Source of the DNA: Diphasiastrum complanatum
Lineage: Eukaryota; Streptophyta; Lycopodiopsida; Lycopodiales; Lycopodiaceae
Direction of reading: 5' to 3'
DNA: 64,000 nt
Assembly (NCBI GenBank): GCA_029204225.1
Contig: CM055113.1
Coordinates: 11,804,234-11,868,233 of the forward strand
Shown: positions 1-9,731 of the stretch, piece by piece
How the letters are laid out: each line of letters starts with the position of its first letter
Position numbering within the stretch: position 1 is the stretch's first letter
Position numbers and translations under genes: made by a program
Notes under the pieces: model-generated
The model's database searches: none
What the model was told of the DNA's origin: nothing
What the model saw: only the letters and a program-made list of their open reading frames with translations

Positions 1-512
1 ACTATCAAATTCTTGAAACATAAACAGAAGTGTCCTCTATGAAGAAGTGAAGGATATGCATCCATAGTTTTCAGATTTTGTAAACCACACGTTGAGTATA
101 AGGGTTTATTTGAAAAGGGGTCACTTCGTTAGGGCCACCACAAGCTGGACTCAAATTGAAAGATTTGCTACTGTTTGAATGGACCAAGATTACGAGAGGA
201 AAGCATCAATTTGTACCTGACTCATCGAGCATGGAAGGATGTTGCTGCCAAATATTGCTAACAGCACTCTATTACCACATGCCAAGCAAAGGACTCTGCC
301 CCATATGTGCGATAAGAGCTCTGTTGCCACATACAATAGAAAAATCCATCCCAAATAAATGAATGGGTTGAACCCATTTATCATATATATTGCATGTCGA
401 GCCAATCTGATTGTAGCCCATGACTTACATCTTAATCCACTATTGAATCCAGATCCCAAACACACCTTTGGTTCATGGCACATATCCGAATCCTCTACCT
501 CATCCACATGAA
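1..512. other. No gene recognised at left edge
   Basis: This stretch has short open frames only, none with a recognisable domain. It is presumably part of the long intron of the SIK1-like kinase gene, because that gene's remaining 3' exons are not found anywhere to the right of it on the minus strand. It ends at the 5-bp target duplication (CCTTG, 513-517) of the miniature LTR element that follows. Confidence 0.5.
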
Positions 513-559
513 CCTTGTGTTGGAATATCAATCCACACTCTAGAGAGAACTATCAAACA

Positions 560-632
560 GGGCGGATAGCTCAGTGGTAGAGCATCCCATCCGGTATGAG
601 GGAGGTCTTGGGTTCGAATCCTAGTATGTCCA
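560..632 (+). repeat. tRNA-like sequence in 5' LTR of the TRIM
   Basis: A 73-nt unit that can be drawn as a tRNA. The A box TAGCTCAGTGG (567-577) and B box GGTTCGAATCC (611-621) both match the pol III consensus perfectly and are 44 nt apart, as in real tRNAs. The D stem GCTC/GAGC pairs fully and the T stem TTGGG/CCTAG pairs with wobbles. The acceptor stem GGGCGGA/TATGTCC has one mismatch and two wobbles. The anticodon loop TCCGGTA lacks the universal U33 and its stem has one mismatch. It is therefore unlikely to be a functional tRNA, but it could be a pol III promoter. It is called a repeat and not a tRNA gene because it lies inside an LTR. Confidence 0.8.
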
Positions 633-661
633 TCCATATTATGATTTATGGATTTCTAACA

Positions 662-777
662 TGGTATCAGAGCCAAGTTAGACCTAACAGTTCATGGTGT
701 CAAAGCCATGGTTAGGTGGCCCAAGTTGTGGGGCAAGTGACAACTAGGACCCCAACCAAGTGTGGCTTGAGGGGGGG
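662..777 (+). promoter_or_regulatory. TRIM internal domain: PBS, hairpin, PPT
   Basis: The primer-binding site is at 662-674 and the polypurine tract at about 768-777. Between them, 682-717 can fold into a hairpin: ACCTAAC pairs with GTTAGGT and CATGG with CCATG, with a 4-nt bulge and an 8-nt loop. A packaging or dimerisation role is possible but is pure inference. Confidence 0.6.
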
Positions 778-819
778 TGTTGGAATATCAATCCACACTC
801 TAGAGAGAACTATGAAACA

Positions 820-881
820 GAGAGGATAGCTCAGTGGTAGAGCATCCCAGGAGGTCCTGGGTTCGAATCCTAGTCTGTCCA
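820..881 (+). repeat. Deleted tRNA-like sequence in 3' LTR of the TRIM
   Basis: This is the same unit as in the 5' LTR, but lacking 11 nt of the anticodon arm, so it is 62 nt long and cannot form a normal cloverleaf. The A box (827-837) and B box (860-870) remain perfect, now 33 nt apart. The T stem CTGGG/CCTAG is better paired than in the 5' copy. Confidence 0.8.
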
Positions 882-915
882 TCCATATTATGATTTATGG
901 ATTTCTAACACCTTG

Positions 916-1149
916 GACCCATCTAGAAGATCTTACGGCCCTCATATGCACATGACTCTACTACATCTAGAAGATCCTATGAACCATATGCATAAAGCTC
1001 TATCTTAGCCGCATTTGGAAGCCCATTTGCACATGTTTCTACTAGTTGATAAATCTCCTAAACTTCTACCTCCTGCGAAACACCCTATAAATCAATGGAG
1101 TTGTAAAGTGTTGTAACGTCAAGTCACAAAGTGTACTTCTCTCAAATCT
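916..1149. other. No feature recognised
   Basis: The motif CATCTAGAAGAT occurs twice (around 927 and 964), giving a weak internal duplication. No coding signal is seen. The stretch separates the TRIM from the decayed copia sequence that hosts the chromovirus. Confidence 0.3.
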
Positions 1150-1268
1150 TACCTTATGTTGGACCTAAAATGTTCATGTATACAGCAGATGACTTTGATT
1201 GCAAGATTGAGAGGGTAGGATAAATTCCTGTGTGTCTTGGATCTAACAAGAACATAAGCTTGAAGGTG
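1150..1268 (+). pseudogene. Copia element fragment (left of chromovirus insertion)
   Basis: Joined to 8316 after removing the chromovirus, this gives the region of a Ty1/copia polyprotein just upstream of the integrase. The right-hand part reads as the familiar '..NVPNIT..GQLLDNGF' stretch. The left part is frameshifted relative to it and weak on its own. The call rests mainly on continuity across the insertion site. Confidence 0.45.
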
Positions 1269-1273
1269 AGTTG

Positions 1274-1759
1274 TATAAAGTCCTCACAATAGGATTCTAG
1301 TCTAAGCATACCATACAAAGCAACAACACATGGGAATCGGTGGAGGTTAAACCAACCAACCAAACCTAGATCGTACGGATCTAGCCTCGGATCAATCAAA
1401 GTCATGGAAAGAGGAGTCACACCAGCAGCATGTAGCTACTCATCACAAATCAAGCATACACTAGTGAGAGCCCAGCACGCATACTTATACCCTCCAAGGC
1501 CCATGCACCACTAGTAGTGCACTGTGACACCTCACTGGACACCTCTGCAGCCTATCTAGGCCACGTCATCCAGTTCCCTAAAGACTCACTGATAGACCCG
1601 TACCAACTCCACCACCATGTGTTTAGGCCTACAACCATTAATTATGACCATATACACATAAGGGCCCCAATTCCCTTATAGTCACAATTAACTTACGGGT
1701 TGTTGGTCTACCAGTCCCTAGCGTGGACACGCTACCCGAGACCAGTCATGGGCATGACA
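1274..1759 (-). repeat. 3' LTR of chromovirus A
   Basis: A 486-bp direct repeat of 7820-8310. On the minus strand it begins TGTCATGCCC and ends in GGACTTTATA. It adjoins the target duplication on the left and the purine tract on the right. Confidence 0.93.
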
Positions 1760-1787
1760 TTCTTCCCCCCTTATTCAAGTTCTGTCC

Positions 1788-2045
1788 TCAAAACTTAAAA
1801 CTGGGAAAGTTCCTCCTTAAGCTTCCTTCCTGTTCCCAGGAATCGTCATCGTCTGTACATCCCCTCCATCGAACCAGATACTCGGTAACTATACGATTTC
1901 TCAATCGTTTAGTTCTTGTATCCAAGATCTTTTCGGGTTCAAGATGAGATACACCCGATGATTCATCCAACAGGTCCAACTGATCTCCAGATCCAAGATG
2001 CTCTCCTTCATGTAACGTGAAATACGGGATGCACTTGCGATCCAT
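1788..2045 (-). pseudogene. Chromodomain of chromovirus A
   Basis: This is the C-terminal end of the polyprotein. It contains the chromodomain signature with EYLVRWRG followed by an acidic D-rich stretch and SWEQE (residues about 56-75 of this frame). Chromodomains bind modified histone tails and are thought to direct chromovirus integration to heterochromatin. The frame ends at a stop about 30 bp before the purine tract, as is normal. It is separated from the integrase frame (ending near 2067) by a shift. Confidence 0.85.
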
Positions 2046-2066
2046 CCAAAAGTTCCAATTGGTAAG

Positions 2067-3006
2067 CTAAGGATCCGATCTTTTCAAGATCTTAAACGGT
2101 CCTCTATATCTAGGGGACAACTTATAATGCTTGCCGGTACGCATTATACTTGAATCTTTTGGGATTCTCAAATATACCCAATCTCCCACTTGGAAGTCTC
2201 TCGGCGATCTTTTCAGATTTGCATAATGTTTGTCCCTATCCTGGGCACTCTGGACATTTTCACGTGCAATCCGTAGCATTTCCTACATATCGTGTAGGAA
2301 ATCCGCTACTTTCTGAAACTTGATTGTCCGAGTCTCAACCGCAATGGGTGACCTAGGCTCAAAAACCATACATAAGCATAAACGGGCTATAACCGGTAGC
2401 CGAATGCTTACTACTATTATAGGCAAACTCGATCAATGGAAGGTACTTTTTCCAATCAGATTGCCGTCTGGAAACATATGCCCGAAGCATTTGTTCCATC
2501 GTCTGATTTGTTCTTTCCGTCTGTCCATCCGTCTCAAGATGATCAGAAGAACCCAAGCTCAGTGTCGTCTCTAGTTTAGCGAATACGGCCGACCAAAAGT
2601 GACCGGTGAACTTCGGATCGCGATCGCTCACAATATCACTCGGTAATCCGTAAAGCCTAAACAGACGCTCTACAAATATTTGAGCTAAATCAGAAGCCTT
2701 AGCAGTGGTCTTTACCGGAATAAACGTAGCCAACATGGTAAGACGGTCGACCACAACCCAAATTGCATCATGTTGTTTATTCGTCCGCGGTAACCCAACC
2801 ACGAAATCCATGGAAATACTATCCCATCTCTTATCAGGGATATCCAGTGGATGCAACAAACCGCCCGCCTTATGGCGTTCAGCTTTATTCAATTGGCATT
2901 GGTCACACTTGACCACATAAGATTCTACAAAGGGCTTGAGTTTTGGCCAATAAAAATCCCTTCGTACTAAATCCAATGTACGATGTATGTCGGGATGTCC
3001 TGCGCA
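2067..3006 (-). pseudogene. Integrase of chromovirus A
   Basis: The zinc-binding HHCC region lies near 2870-3020 (CHD, GHPD, then KCDQCQ). The catalytic core carries the expected acidic residues: SISMDFVVGLP, IVSDRDPKFTG and ETDGQTERTN. The core ends in LIEFAYNSSKHSATGYSPF, after which a stop and frame change at about 2359 lead into the GPY-like part (VGDWVYLRIPKDSS). A TGA at 3007-3009 separates it from the RNase H frame. Function is lost unless the stops are suppressed. Confidence 0.88.
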
Positions 3007-4620
3007 TCATGAGTCATGACATTCATAAAGAATTTTATTCTTAACAACATCCACATCAGGCACACAAACCTTCCCTTTCCTGAACAAAAGTCCATTAAGG
3101 ATAGAGAAGTCATCAGTACCCTTTATATCCTTCCCTCCAGACTGATCACCATGATCATCAGTCCCGCTTGATGAAACTGCTAGAACCCTATTCCAGATTG
3201 GTCCAAAATATGGGTCTTTCTCATAAAGACCTCTCAGTGAGAGATAAAAGTCCATACTGATCTCAGTGAAGGAAAGTTCGTTCACTTCACCAATTCGACT
3301 AAGTGCATCAGCCACCTGATTAGATGAGCCTCTGATATACCGCACTTCAAAGTCAAATTCTTGCATGAGTTCTGCCCATCTGGCCTTACGACCTCGCAAA
3401 TCATTCTGATTACAAAAATACTTTAAAGGTTGATGATCCGTATTAACCACAAATTTATTACCGTACAGGTAATGCCTCCATGATTTCAAAGCATGGATCA
3501 CAGCAAAAAGCTCTTTTTCCTGAGTGGTGTACCTGACCTGAGCATCGGTTAGTTTCTTACTGTCAAAGGCAATGGGCTGACCCTCCTGTAAGAGAACAGC
3601 TCCAATAGTCGTATCACTCGCGTCAGTGTTAATGACGAACGGCAAATCTGGATCCGCTAACCTCAAAACTAGAGCTGAGGCGATTAGAAGTTTGAGTTTG
3701 CGAAAACTCTCATCTAATTTCTCATTCCATCTAATAGGAGGACTTGGCCTACCTTTGCGACTTTTCACTCCTTTCAACAAATTGTTGAGAGGTGCAGCAA
3801 TCTTCGAGTACTCCTCAGCAAATCTACGGAAAAACACAGTGAAACCTAAGAACGACTTAAGTTCACACACCGTTTTAGGAATTGGCCATTCCACTACCGT
3901 CTTCACCTTTTCCTCGTCAATCTTGATCCCAAAGGAAGTGATCTTATGAACTAGGTAAAGAAGTTCCTTCTTGAAGAATTCGCACTTTGATTCTTTCGCA
4001 TAAAGCTTCTCTTGTCTTAAGATACGTAAGACAGTACGGAGATGCTTAGCATGCTCTTTGAGTGTTCTGCTATAGATCAGAATATCGTCCAGAAACACTA
4101 CTACGAACTTCCCCAAATATGGACGAAACAAATCGTTCATCATTTGTTGGAAAGTAGCCGGAGCATTTGTCAAACCAAAGGGCAATACAAGAAACTCGTA
4201 GTGACCAAACCTGGTCCTAAAACCGGTCTTAGATACATCTTCTGGATGTATCCTAATCTGATGGTATCCCGTACGTAGATCAATTTTCGTGAAGTATTTA
4301 GCTCCATTCAATTGATCTATGAGATCGTCCATCCTGGGCAACGGATATTTATTTTTAACTGTTAGTTTGTTCAGACCCTTGTAATCTACACATAGCCGAA
4401 AACTCCCATCTTTCTTACTCTTAAGAAGGACAAGTGCTCCCCATGCAGATTTACTAGGTCTTATGTGTCCCATCCTGAGATACTCCTCGATCTGCCTAGC
4501 CACTTCCTCCTCTTCCTTCTGACTAAACCGATATGGTTGTCTGAAGATAGGACGTCTATCGGGCAAAAGATCTATCTTATGATCTACCGACCGAGCAGGT
4601 GGTAGTCCATAAGGTAGCTA
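3007..4620 (-). pseudogene. Reverse transcriptase and RNase H of chromovirus A
   Basis: A 519-codon open frame (3007-4566), preceded in the same frame by a stop near 4617. Reverse transcriptase motifs are [48 protein letters not shown] and VVVFLDDILIYS (catalytic DD intact). RNase H follows with NTDASDTTIGAVLLQ, YTTQEKELFAVIHALK and NTDHQPLKYF. The spacer before the integrase ends in LYECHDS. This is the best preserved open frame in the element and looks catalytically complete. The ATG at 4566 is not the true start; in the intact element it is part of a Gag-Pol polyprotein. Confidence 0.92.
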
Positions 4621-4745
4621 CTTCTGAAAAACTTCACTAAACTCTTGCTTTAAATCTTGCAAAAGTTGTTGTTCCTGATGCCAACTTTCGGTGTTAAAGC
4701 ATGAAAACACATTCACATCCCCAACATCACAATGCATACGAGATT

Positions 4746-5309
4746 TTAAAAGCAAGTGAAGAGTTCATTCTCAGAATCATGAAGCTTCTCAATTAATTCA
4801 GCCGAGGAAATCATCGGCGATGGAAGTAAATCGGTCTCTCCAAAAATAGAGACAGTCTGATCAAACTTATCTTTAAATACCATAGAATGATTTTTAAAAT
4901 CTATCTCTAAAGAGTCTGATTTGCCAAAAAACCATTCATAGCCCAAAATCACATCAATCCGGTCCAGATTCATGACATGGAAATCCAACGGCTCAACATA
5001 GTCCTGCATCCGAAGCTCTAAGTTCGAGATTTTGACATCCCAAATCTCAGTGTCCGACCCTGAGGCAAGACGGACCACGTAACGGTGATCACTGGCCATG
5101 GTGGGCACTCACAGCTTCTGCACAAGTCGAGCATTCAAAAAATTGTGAGTACTACCTGAATCAAATAGCACATTCACGTCTTTCCCTAAAATATTGCCTC
5201 TCACATGAAACAATTCATTAGGGAAAGAGATTGCACTAAAGTTACAAGTACACTCACAATTATTTAACAAATTGACTTCCAATTTACCTGTCGGTAGATC
5301 CACAGTCAT
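4746..5309 (-). pseudogene. Aspartic protease of chromovirus A, one in-frame stop
   Basis: The active-site motif VLFDSGSTHNFLN (near 5130-5175) is intact. The frame is continuous through a single in-frame TGA at 5109-5111 into the typical region HVMNLDRIDVILGYEW, which completes the retropepsin-like domain of plant gypsy elements. The protease would release Gag and Pol products. The stop interrupts it about 20 residues after the catalytic Asp. Confidence 0.85.
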
Positions 5310-5345
5310 GAAACTTGACGACTTTGCTTTCCGTTCGGGGCACTG

Positions 5346-6147
5346 TTACGCACGGTGCCCGGGTTTATTGCAGAGGAAACACAGATTTTGTTTAAGCGCC
5401 GCCAACCGTGCTTTGTCTTTTACCACCAATTTCTTCTTATTCTTCTTTTTCTTTGACTGTTGGTACGCTTCTGCTTCCAGCTCGTCAAAAAACTGCTCTT
5501 TACTCTTGTTAGATTTTTCTTGCTTGGTTTTCGGGGCCGTTTGGCTGTGCACGCTTTTCCGTGATGCAACTACTGTACTATCATAGGCTTTCGCCACACG
5601 GATAGCATCCTCTAGTGAGTTGAGGATATTTCGTTTGCATTCATTTTGATAGTCAGCTGGCAATCCGGCAATAAATTGCCACTGTGCTAACTTACGATCA
5701 AAAAGCCAAAGAGTCCAAGAACTCTTGGACATAACCGTCCAGTTCTCGGCTGCCCATTTTGAGGTTGATAAACCGAATATACAGCTCGGAATCGTCTATC
5801 GTGACAAAAGCTTTCCGGAATTCCGTCAGGATTCCAGCCCAAGTCACCAGTTTCGTGGTAAGTTCCCTCCACCAAGAAGAGGCTTTACCTTCCAGAAACA
5901 ATAGAACCGATGATATTCGTTTATCTTCTGGGATGTTGTGCAAGCTAAAATAGCTTGTCCCACGATTTATCCAATCTTCAACAATTTCCGGGCGTTTAAA
6001 CTTTTTATCACCAGAAAATATTTCCGGTTGGTAGCCCAAGTTGTTAGAGTTAATTGCTTGCAGTTGATTAAATAGATTTTGCATTTGTTTATCCCGTTGT
6101 TTATTGCTCTTATGAAGTTCTAAAACTGCCTTGCCTAAGGTTTGCAA
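5346..6147 (-). pseudogene. Gag of chromovirus A
   Basis: The N-terminal part (5698-6147) shows the retrotransposon Gag domain with RISSVLLFLEGKASSWWREL and an EFRKAF motif. A frame change near 5700-5730 leads into the C-terminal part, which is rich in lysine and ends in a CCHC zinc knuckle beginning CFLCNKPGHRA. Gag forms the virus-like particle. The Gag reading frame is broken at least once. Confidence 0.85.
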
Positions 6148-6755
6148 CAGTTATTCTGAGTCTAGGGTGTCATTACTGCCGGGTGAGGCTGGCTGAATTT
6201 CTGTATTTCCCCCATCACTTCCTGGTGATGTCGGGTGAATCTCGGTAGCACCCCCCTCCAAAATTCCATCAGTATCCATTTGTTTGCCAACTGAAAACTA
6301 AAAAAAAATTCGTTCAGTTAATGCATTCATTACGGGTATAATATTTGCTAAACATTTTAGACCACACGTGCTCTATTTACCAATTATACCAATGAATCAC
6401 GAAATGGATACTTAAGCAATATAAACCGGAATTAACCGTCAATGCATCAAAAATCTTTTAACAACTTGTTAACTCAAATAATTAACTGCAAAAATACATA
6501 CAGTACATTAGAACTGAAAAAACACCTTTCGTCAAGAAATTTACAATCTAACAAAAAAAGGAAAAAAAGGAAAAAATTAGCCTAACCCCCCTCTTTCAAC
6601 CAATTTTGCCCACACTTGCATGGCCCACTTAAGTTTTAACTTAAGTGCCAGTGCCACGCTACCCCGCCCCCCCCTCCCGCTCTTTCCTTTCCCAACACGA
6701 CGGGCCCATCGTGCCCTTCTCGGGCTTGTACACCTGTTCCAGAGGATCAGCCCGC

Positions 6756-6819
<64 letters not shown>

Positions 6820-7805
6820 ACACGGCCGTCAGCGCAACCAGGTGGAAAGAGGTATTGAGGAGAGTCGCCCTCCATCACCACCTCTAACAGCAAAACCATT
6901 TGCAGATTTGAAGGCAGGCAGAGGGCGGATTACCAGCGGCTTCAGGATTCACATTTTTGAGTTTCCATTAAGTTCTTGAAGGTTTTATGTTGCAGGAAGC
7001 AATGAGTCCAAACCATCTGCTGTTTTTTTTACAGATTAACACTGCTCTAGCAGCGTTTTACAGATGTTATAGCTTTCATTTCCTAGTTTCAAGCATAAGC
7101 AAGGGTTTGGAAACAAGATTTTCAGGTTTTGCCATCATTGTGCTTGAAAACAGCTGCTATGCTGCCAAACTTTTCCAGAAAACCTAGTTTTGTAGGCTAT
7201 TACAACTACTTTATCAAATAGTCATCATATCTGAACCCAACCATCCTCCAGAATGGCTTTATAGATTCCTAACCCTGCAAAAAAAACTGTTAGGTTGCTG
7301 GAAAATGAAGCATAAGCCTGTGATTCCACAGTAAGCAGCCATGCAAACCTGTCAATCATCACCAACACTCAACAGCCAACCAGTTAGAGTATGCTTCTAT
7401 TCCATCCTATTCCCACCGTTTTAAAACCAAACAAGCTTCCAAACAGGCAATAGACAGCATTCAATATACAATAACCGTTTTTTTGAGAAGAACAAGAAAC
7501 TGTAGGAAAAAATCCAGCAACCAATAAAGTAACTTGTTGCCTTCACAAAAATGCTAACCACACAGTAATCGGCAACAACAGAATTGACACAGAATTCCTT
7601 CCAAGAAACCAATTTGAAAAGCACAAAAACCAACCAATTGTGAGCCTGGTAGTGCACTTACCACACAATCGATTGCAATTCAAAAATTATTTCCAACAGG
7701 AAGAAAATTCCACAATTCCACCGTTTTGTTGCTTACTCCGTCGGATTCTCGAGAAAACGTCGAGATTTTCACTCAGCACTTTCGATGGTAAATCCAGCTT
7801 AGACT
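6148..7805 (-). other. Long untranslated leader of chromovirus A
   Basis: About 1.65 kb between the primer-binding site and gag with no retroelement domain. It includes a CT tract on the element's own strand (plus-strand GA repeat at 6764-6818). Open frames here are produced by the GA repeat and are not real genes. Confidence 0.7.
6764..6818 (+). repeat. (GA)n microsatellite
   Basis: About 27 perfect GA units within the leader of chromovirus A. It generates artificial Arg-Glu open frames on the plus strand. Confidence 0.97.
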
Positions 7806-7819
7806 GGCTCTGATACCAA

Positions 7820-8310
7820 TATAAAGTCCTCACAACAGGATTCTAGTCTAAGCATACCATACAAAGCAACAACACATGGGAACCGGTGGAGGTTAAACCA
7901 ACCCAACCAAACCTAGATCATACGGATCTAGCCCCCAAGCTATGGATCAATCAGAGTCATGGAAAGAGGAGTCACACCAGCAGCATGTAGCTACTCATCA
8001 CAAATCAAGCATACACTAGTGAGAGCCCAGCACGTATACTTATACCCTCCAAGGCCCATGCACCACTAGTAGTGCACTGTGACACCTCGCTGGACACCTC
8101 TGCAGCCTATCTGGGCCACATCATCCAGTTCCCTAATGACTCACTGATAGACCCATACCAACTCCACCACCCTGTGTTTAGGCCTACAACCATTAATTAT
8201 GAACATATACACATAAGGGCCCCAATTCCCTTATAGTCACAACTTACGGGTTGTTGGTCTACCGGTCCCTAGCGTGGACACGCTACCCGAGACCAGTCAT
8301 GGGCATGACA
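7820..8310 (-). repeat. 5' LTR of chromovirus A
   Basis: 491-bp copy of 1274-1759. On the minus strand it is followed immediately by the primer-binding site (7819-7806). It should hold the element's promoter. Confidence 0.93.
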
Positions 8311-8315
8311 AGTTG

Positions 8316-8860
8316 AATGTTCCTAACATTACAATGGGGCAACTTTTGGACAATGGCTTCATTTTAGAAAGATATGAAATGCTTTTCAAGTTTGAAGCAT
8401 GAGCGGAGGCTAACTAAAGTGTCATGATAGTCGAGGAAGAGATATCACAAGTGGAGCTATGGCACAAGAGATTGGGTCACCCCAATTTCAAATCCATTGT
8501 AAGGAGGAGCTTGCTAGATTCTTAGGAAGATGTGGTGAGGCTTGTGAGGCTTGTGAGGCTTGTGCATTATTAGCTAAAGCTCCCTTTTTCAAGATCTACT
8601 ATAGTGTCATCACAACTTTTACAATTGATTCACTTGGATGTGCACTTTGCTAGTACAAGAAGCAATGGTGGATTTACTATGTTTGTCACTTTCATAGATG
8701 ATTATAGTAGATATGCTTGGATTTATCTCTTATCTTCAAAGGCGATGGTGTTTGACACAATTGTAAAGTTAAAAAACAAACGTGGAAAACCAACTTGGAA
8801 CCAAGATCAAGGTACTAAGTTCGGATGGAGGACAATACAACTCGAATCAAACAATAACTA
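8316..8860 (+). pseudogene. Copia pre-integrase and integrase fragment
   Basis: This is a Ty1/copia polyprotein on the plus strand, interrupted at its left end by chromovirus A. It reads NVPNIT then GQLLDNGF, then the zinc-binding start LWHKRLGHPNF. The integrase core follows with LIHLDVHFA, FVTFIDDYSRYAWIYLL and, in another frame, SDGGQYNS. Several stops and frameshifts are present, including a triple GTGAGGCTT stutter near 8535-8565. It is non-functional. Confidence 0.85.
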
Positions 8861-8944
8861 TAGCTACTGGACCTCAGAATCGCATGCTAGGCTTCGGTTT
8901 AGGGTACTTGGTCATAAACTAGGAGTGGCTGGATTGACCTCATA

Positions 8945-9390
8945 AAGAGTAGGAGTTGACTGGTCAATAGGGCATGTGTCATATGCTCACTAGGACACTT
9001 AGTCCCAATCTATGAGTGACACATCATATTTACATGTGTCATATGCTCACTAGGACACTTGGTCCAATGTATGAGTGACACATGTCAACCTACTCGCTTG
9101 CCTATGTGTCAAAGTACTACCAATGGCAAGTGTGAGTTGTGCATGGAGTTTGTCATGTGTTGACGTTACGATGTGTCAAGGTTAGAGGGTGCTTAAGGAT
9201 TGTGAATAAGTGAGCCTAGAGAAAGGCACTCCTCATCACATATATGCAACAAAGGTTGCGAGGAGACAAGGTAGCTAGCTCTTTAGGGTTTCATGCTTGC
9301 TTGAGGAGGAGATCTACACAGAGCAACCTAAGGGCTTCATCCAACAAGAAATGAAAAACAAGGTTTGTTATTAAAGAAAGTTTGTATGAA
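8945..9390. repeat. Direct repeats, possibly LTR-derived
   Basis: A 63-bp unit containing CATGTGTCATATGCTCACTA and ending in GAGTGACACAT occurs twice in tandem (about 8972-9034 and 9035-9092). Each unit also has inverted ends (TGTGTCA and TGACACA). No coding sequence is seen. It lies between the integrase and reverse transcriptase pieces of the decayed copia, so it may be a separate insertion or an LTR remnant. Confidence 0.5.
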
Positions 9391-9392
9391 AA

Positions 9393-9731
9393 ATGCAAGC
9401 ACTAGGATCTTGGTATGCACCACTTGATACTTTTCTTCTCTCTCTTGGATTCACCTTAAGTGAATATGATCCATCTTTGTATTTCAAATTTCATGATGGA
9501 TATGCAACCATACTTGTATTATTTGCAGATGATATCATTTTTAGAGGTGATAGCGTGGAACAGATTGGCGATACCAAGATGGCATTATGTAAGCAATATA
9601 AAATGCAAGATCTCAACCCCTTACACTATATTTTGAGCATTGAGGAGGTCAAGACTTCAATTTATCCTCATCATGCATTGGAAAATGTTAAAAAGAATGC
9701 TTTGATACCTCTCAAGTACTCTCAATTTTGA
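9393..9731 (+). pseudogene. Copia reverse transcriptase fragment
   Basis: C-terminal part of a Ty1/copia reverse transcriptase: SWYAPLDTFLLSLGF, DPSLYFKF, ILVLFADDIIF and QYKMQDLNPLHYIL. The catalytic YVDD-type box reads FADD, so the aspartates remain. It is truncated on both sides and probably belongs to the same copia element as 8316-8860. Confidence 0.85.

Larger units (their letters stand above)
518..910 (+). mobile_element. TRIM (miniature LTR element) with tRNA-like LTRs
   Basis: A complete 393-bp non-coding LTR retrotransposon. The 5' LTR is 518-661 and the 3' LTR 778-910; both begin TGTTGGAATATC and end TTTCTAACA. They differ by 5 substitutions and one 11-nt gap. A primer-binding site TGGTATCAGAGCC, complementary to the 3' end of initiator tRNA-Met, starts directly after the 5' LTR at 662. 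A polypurine tract (GAGGGGGGG, ending at 777) directly precedes the 3' LTR. The 5-bp target duplication CCTTG is exact (513-517 and 911-915). The internal domain is only 116 bp and has no coding capacity, so proteins must come from other elements. Both LTRs hold a tRNA-like sequence, which is unusual. The TRIM call is firm; the meaning of the tRNA-like part is inference. Confidence 0.93.
1269..8315 (-). mobile_element. Chromovirus (Ty3/gypsy) element, nearly complete
   Basis: A 7.0-kb LTR retrotransposon on the minus strand. LTRs are 1274-1759 (3') and 7820-8310 (5'), visibly very similar. The 5-bp target duplication AGTTG is exact (1269-1273 and 8311-8315). The primer-binding site is the reverse complement of GGCTCTGATACCAA at 7806-7819, and the purine tract is the reverse complement of about 1760-1775. 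The order on the minus strand is long leader, gag with zinc knuckle, protease, reverse transcriptase, RNase H, integrase, chromodomain. A handful of in-frame stops and frameshifts break the polyprotein (for example at 5109-5111, about 4617 and 3007-3009), so it is defective but young. It sits inside an older copia element. Confidence 0.95.

Noticed and set aside
560-881. Two independent functional tRNA genes
   Set aside because: Both lie at the same position in a pair of LTRs. The first has a mismatched anticodon stem and no U33, and the second lacks most of the anticodon arm. They are tRNA-like parts of a retroelement.
6620-6979. 119- and 80-residue open frames over the GA repeat
   Set aside because: Arg-Glu repeats arise from reading (GA)n; the region is the untranslated leader of chromovirus A.
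8945-9110. CRISPR-like direct repeats
   Set aside because: Two tandem units of about 60 bp with no distinct spacers, in a plant nuclear context.
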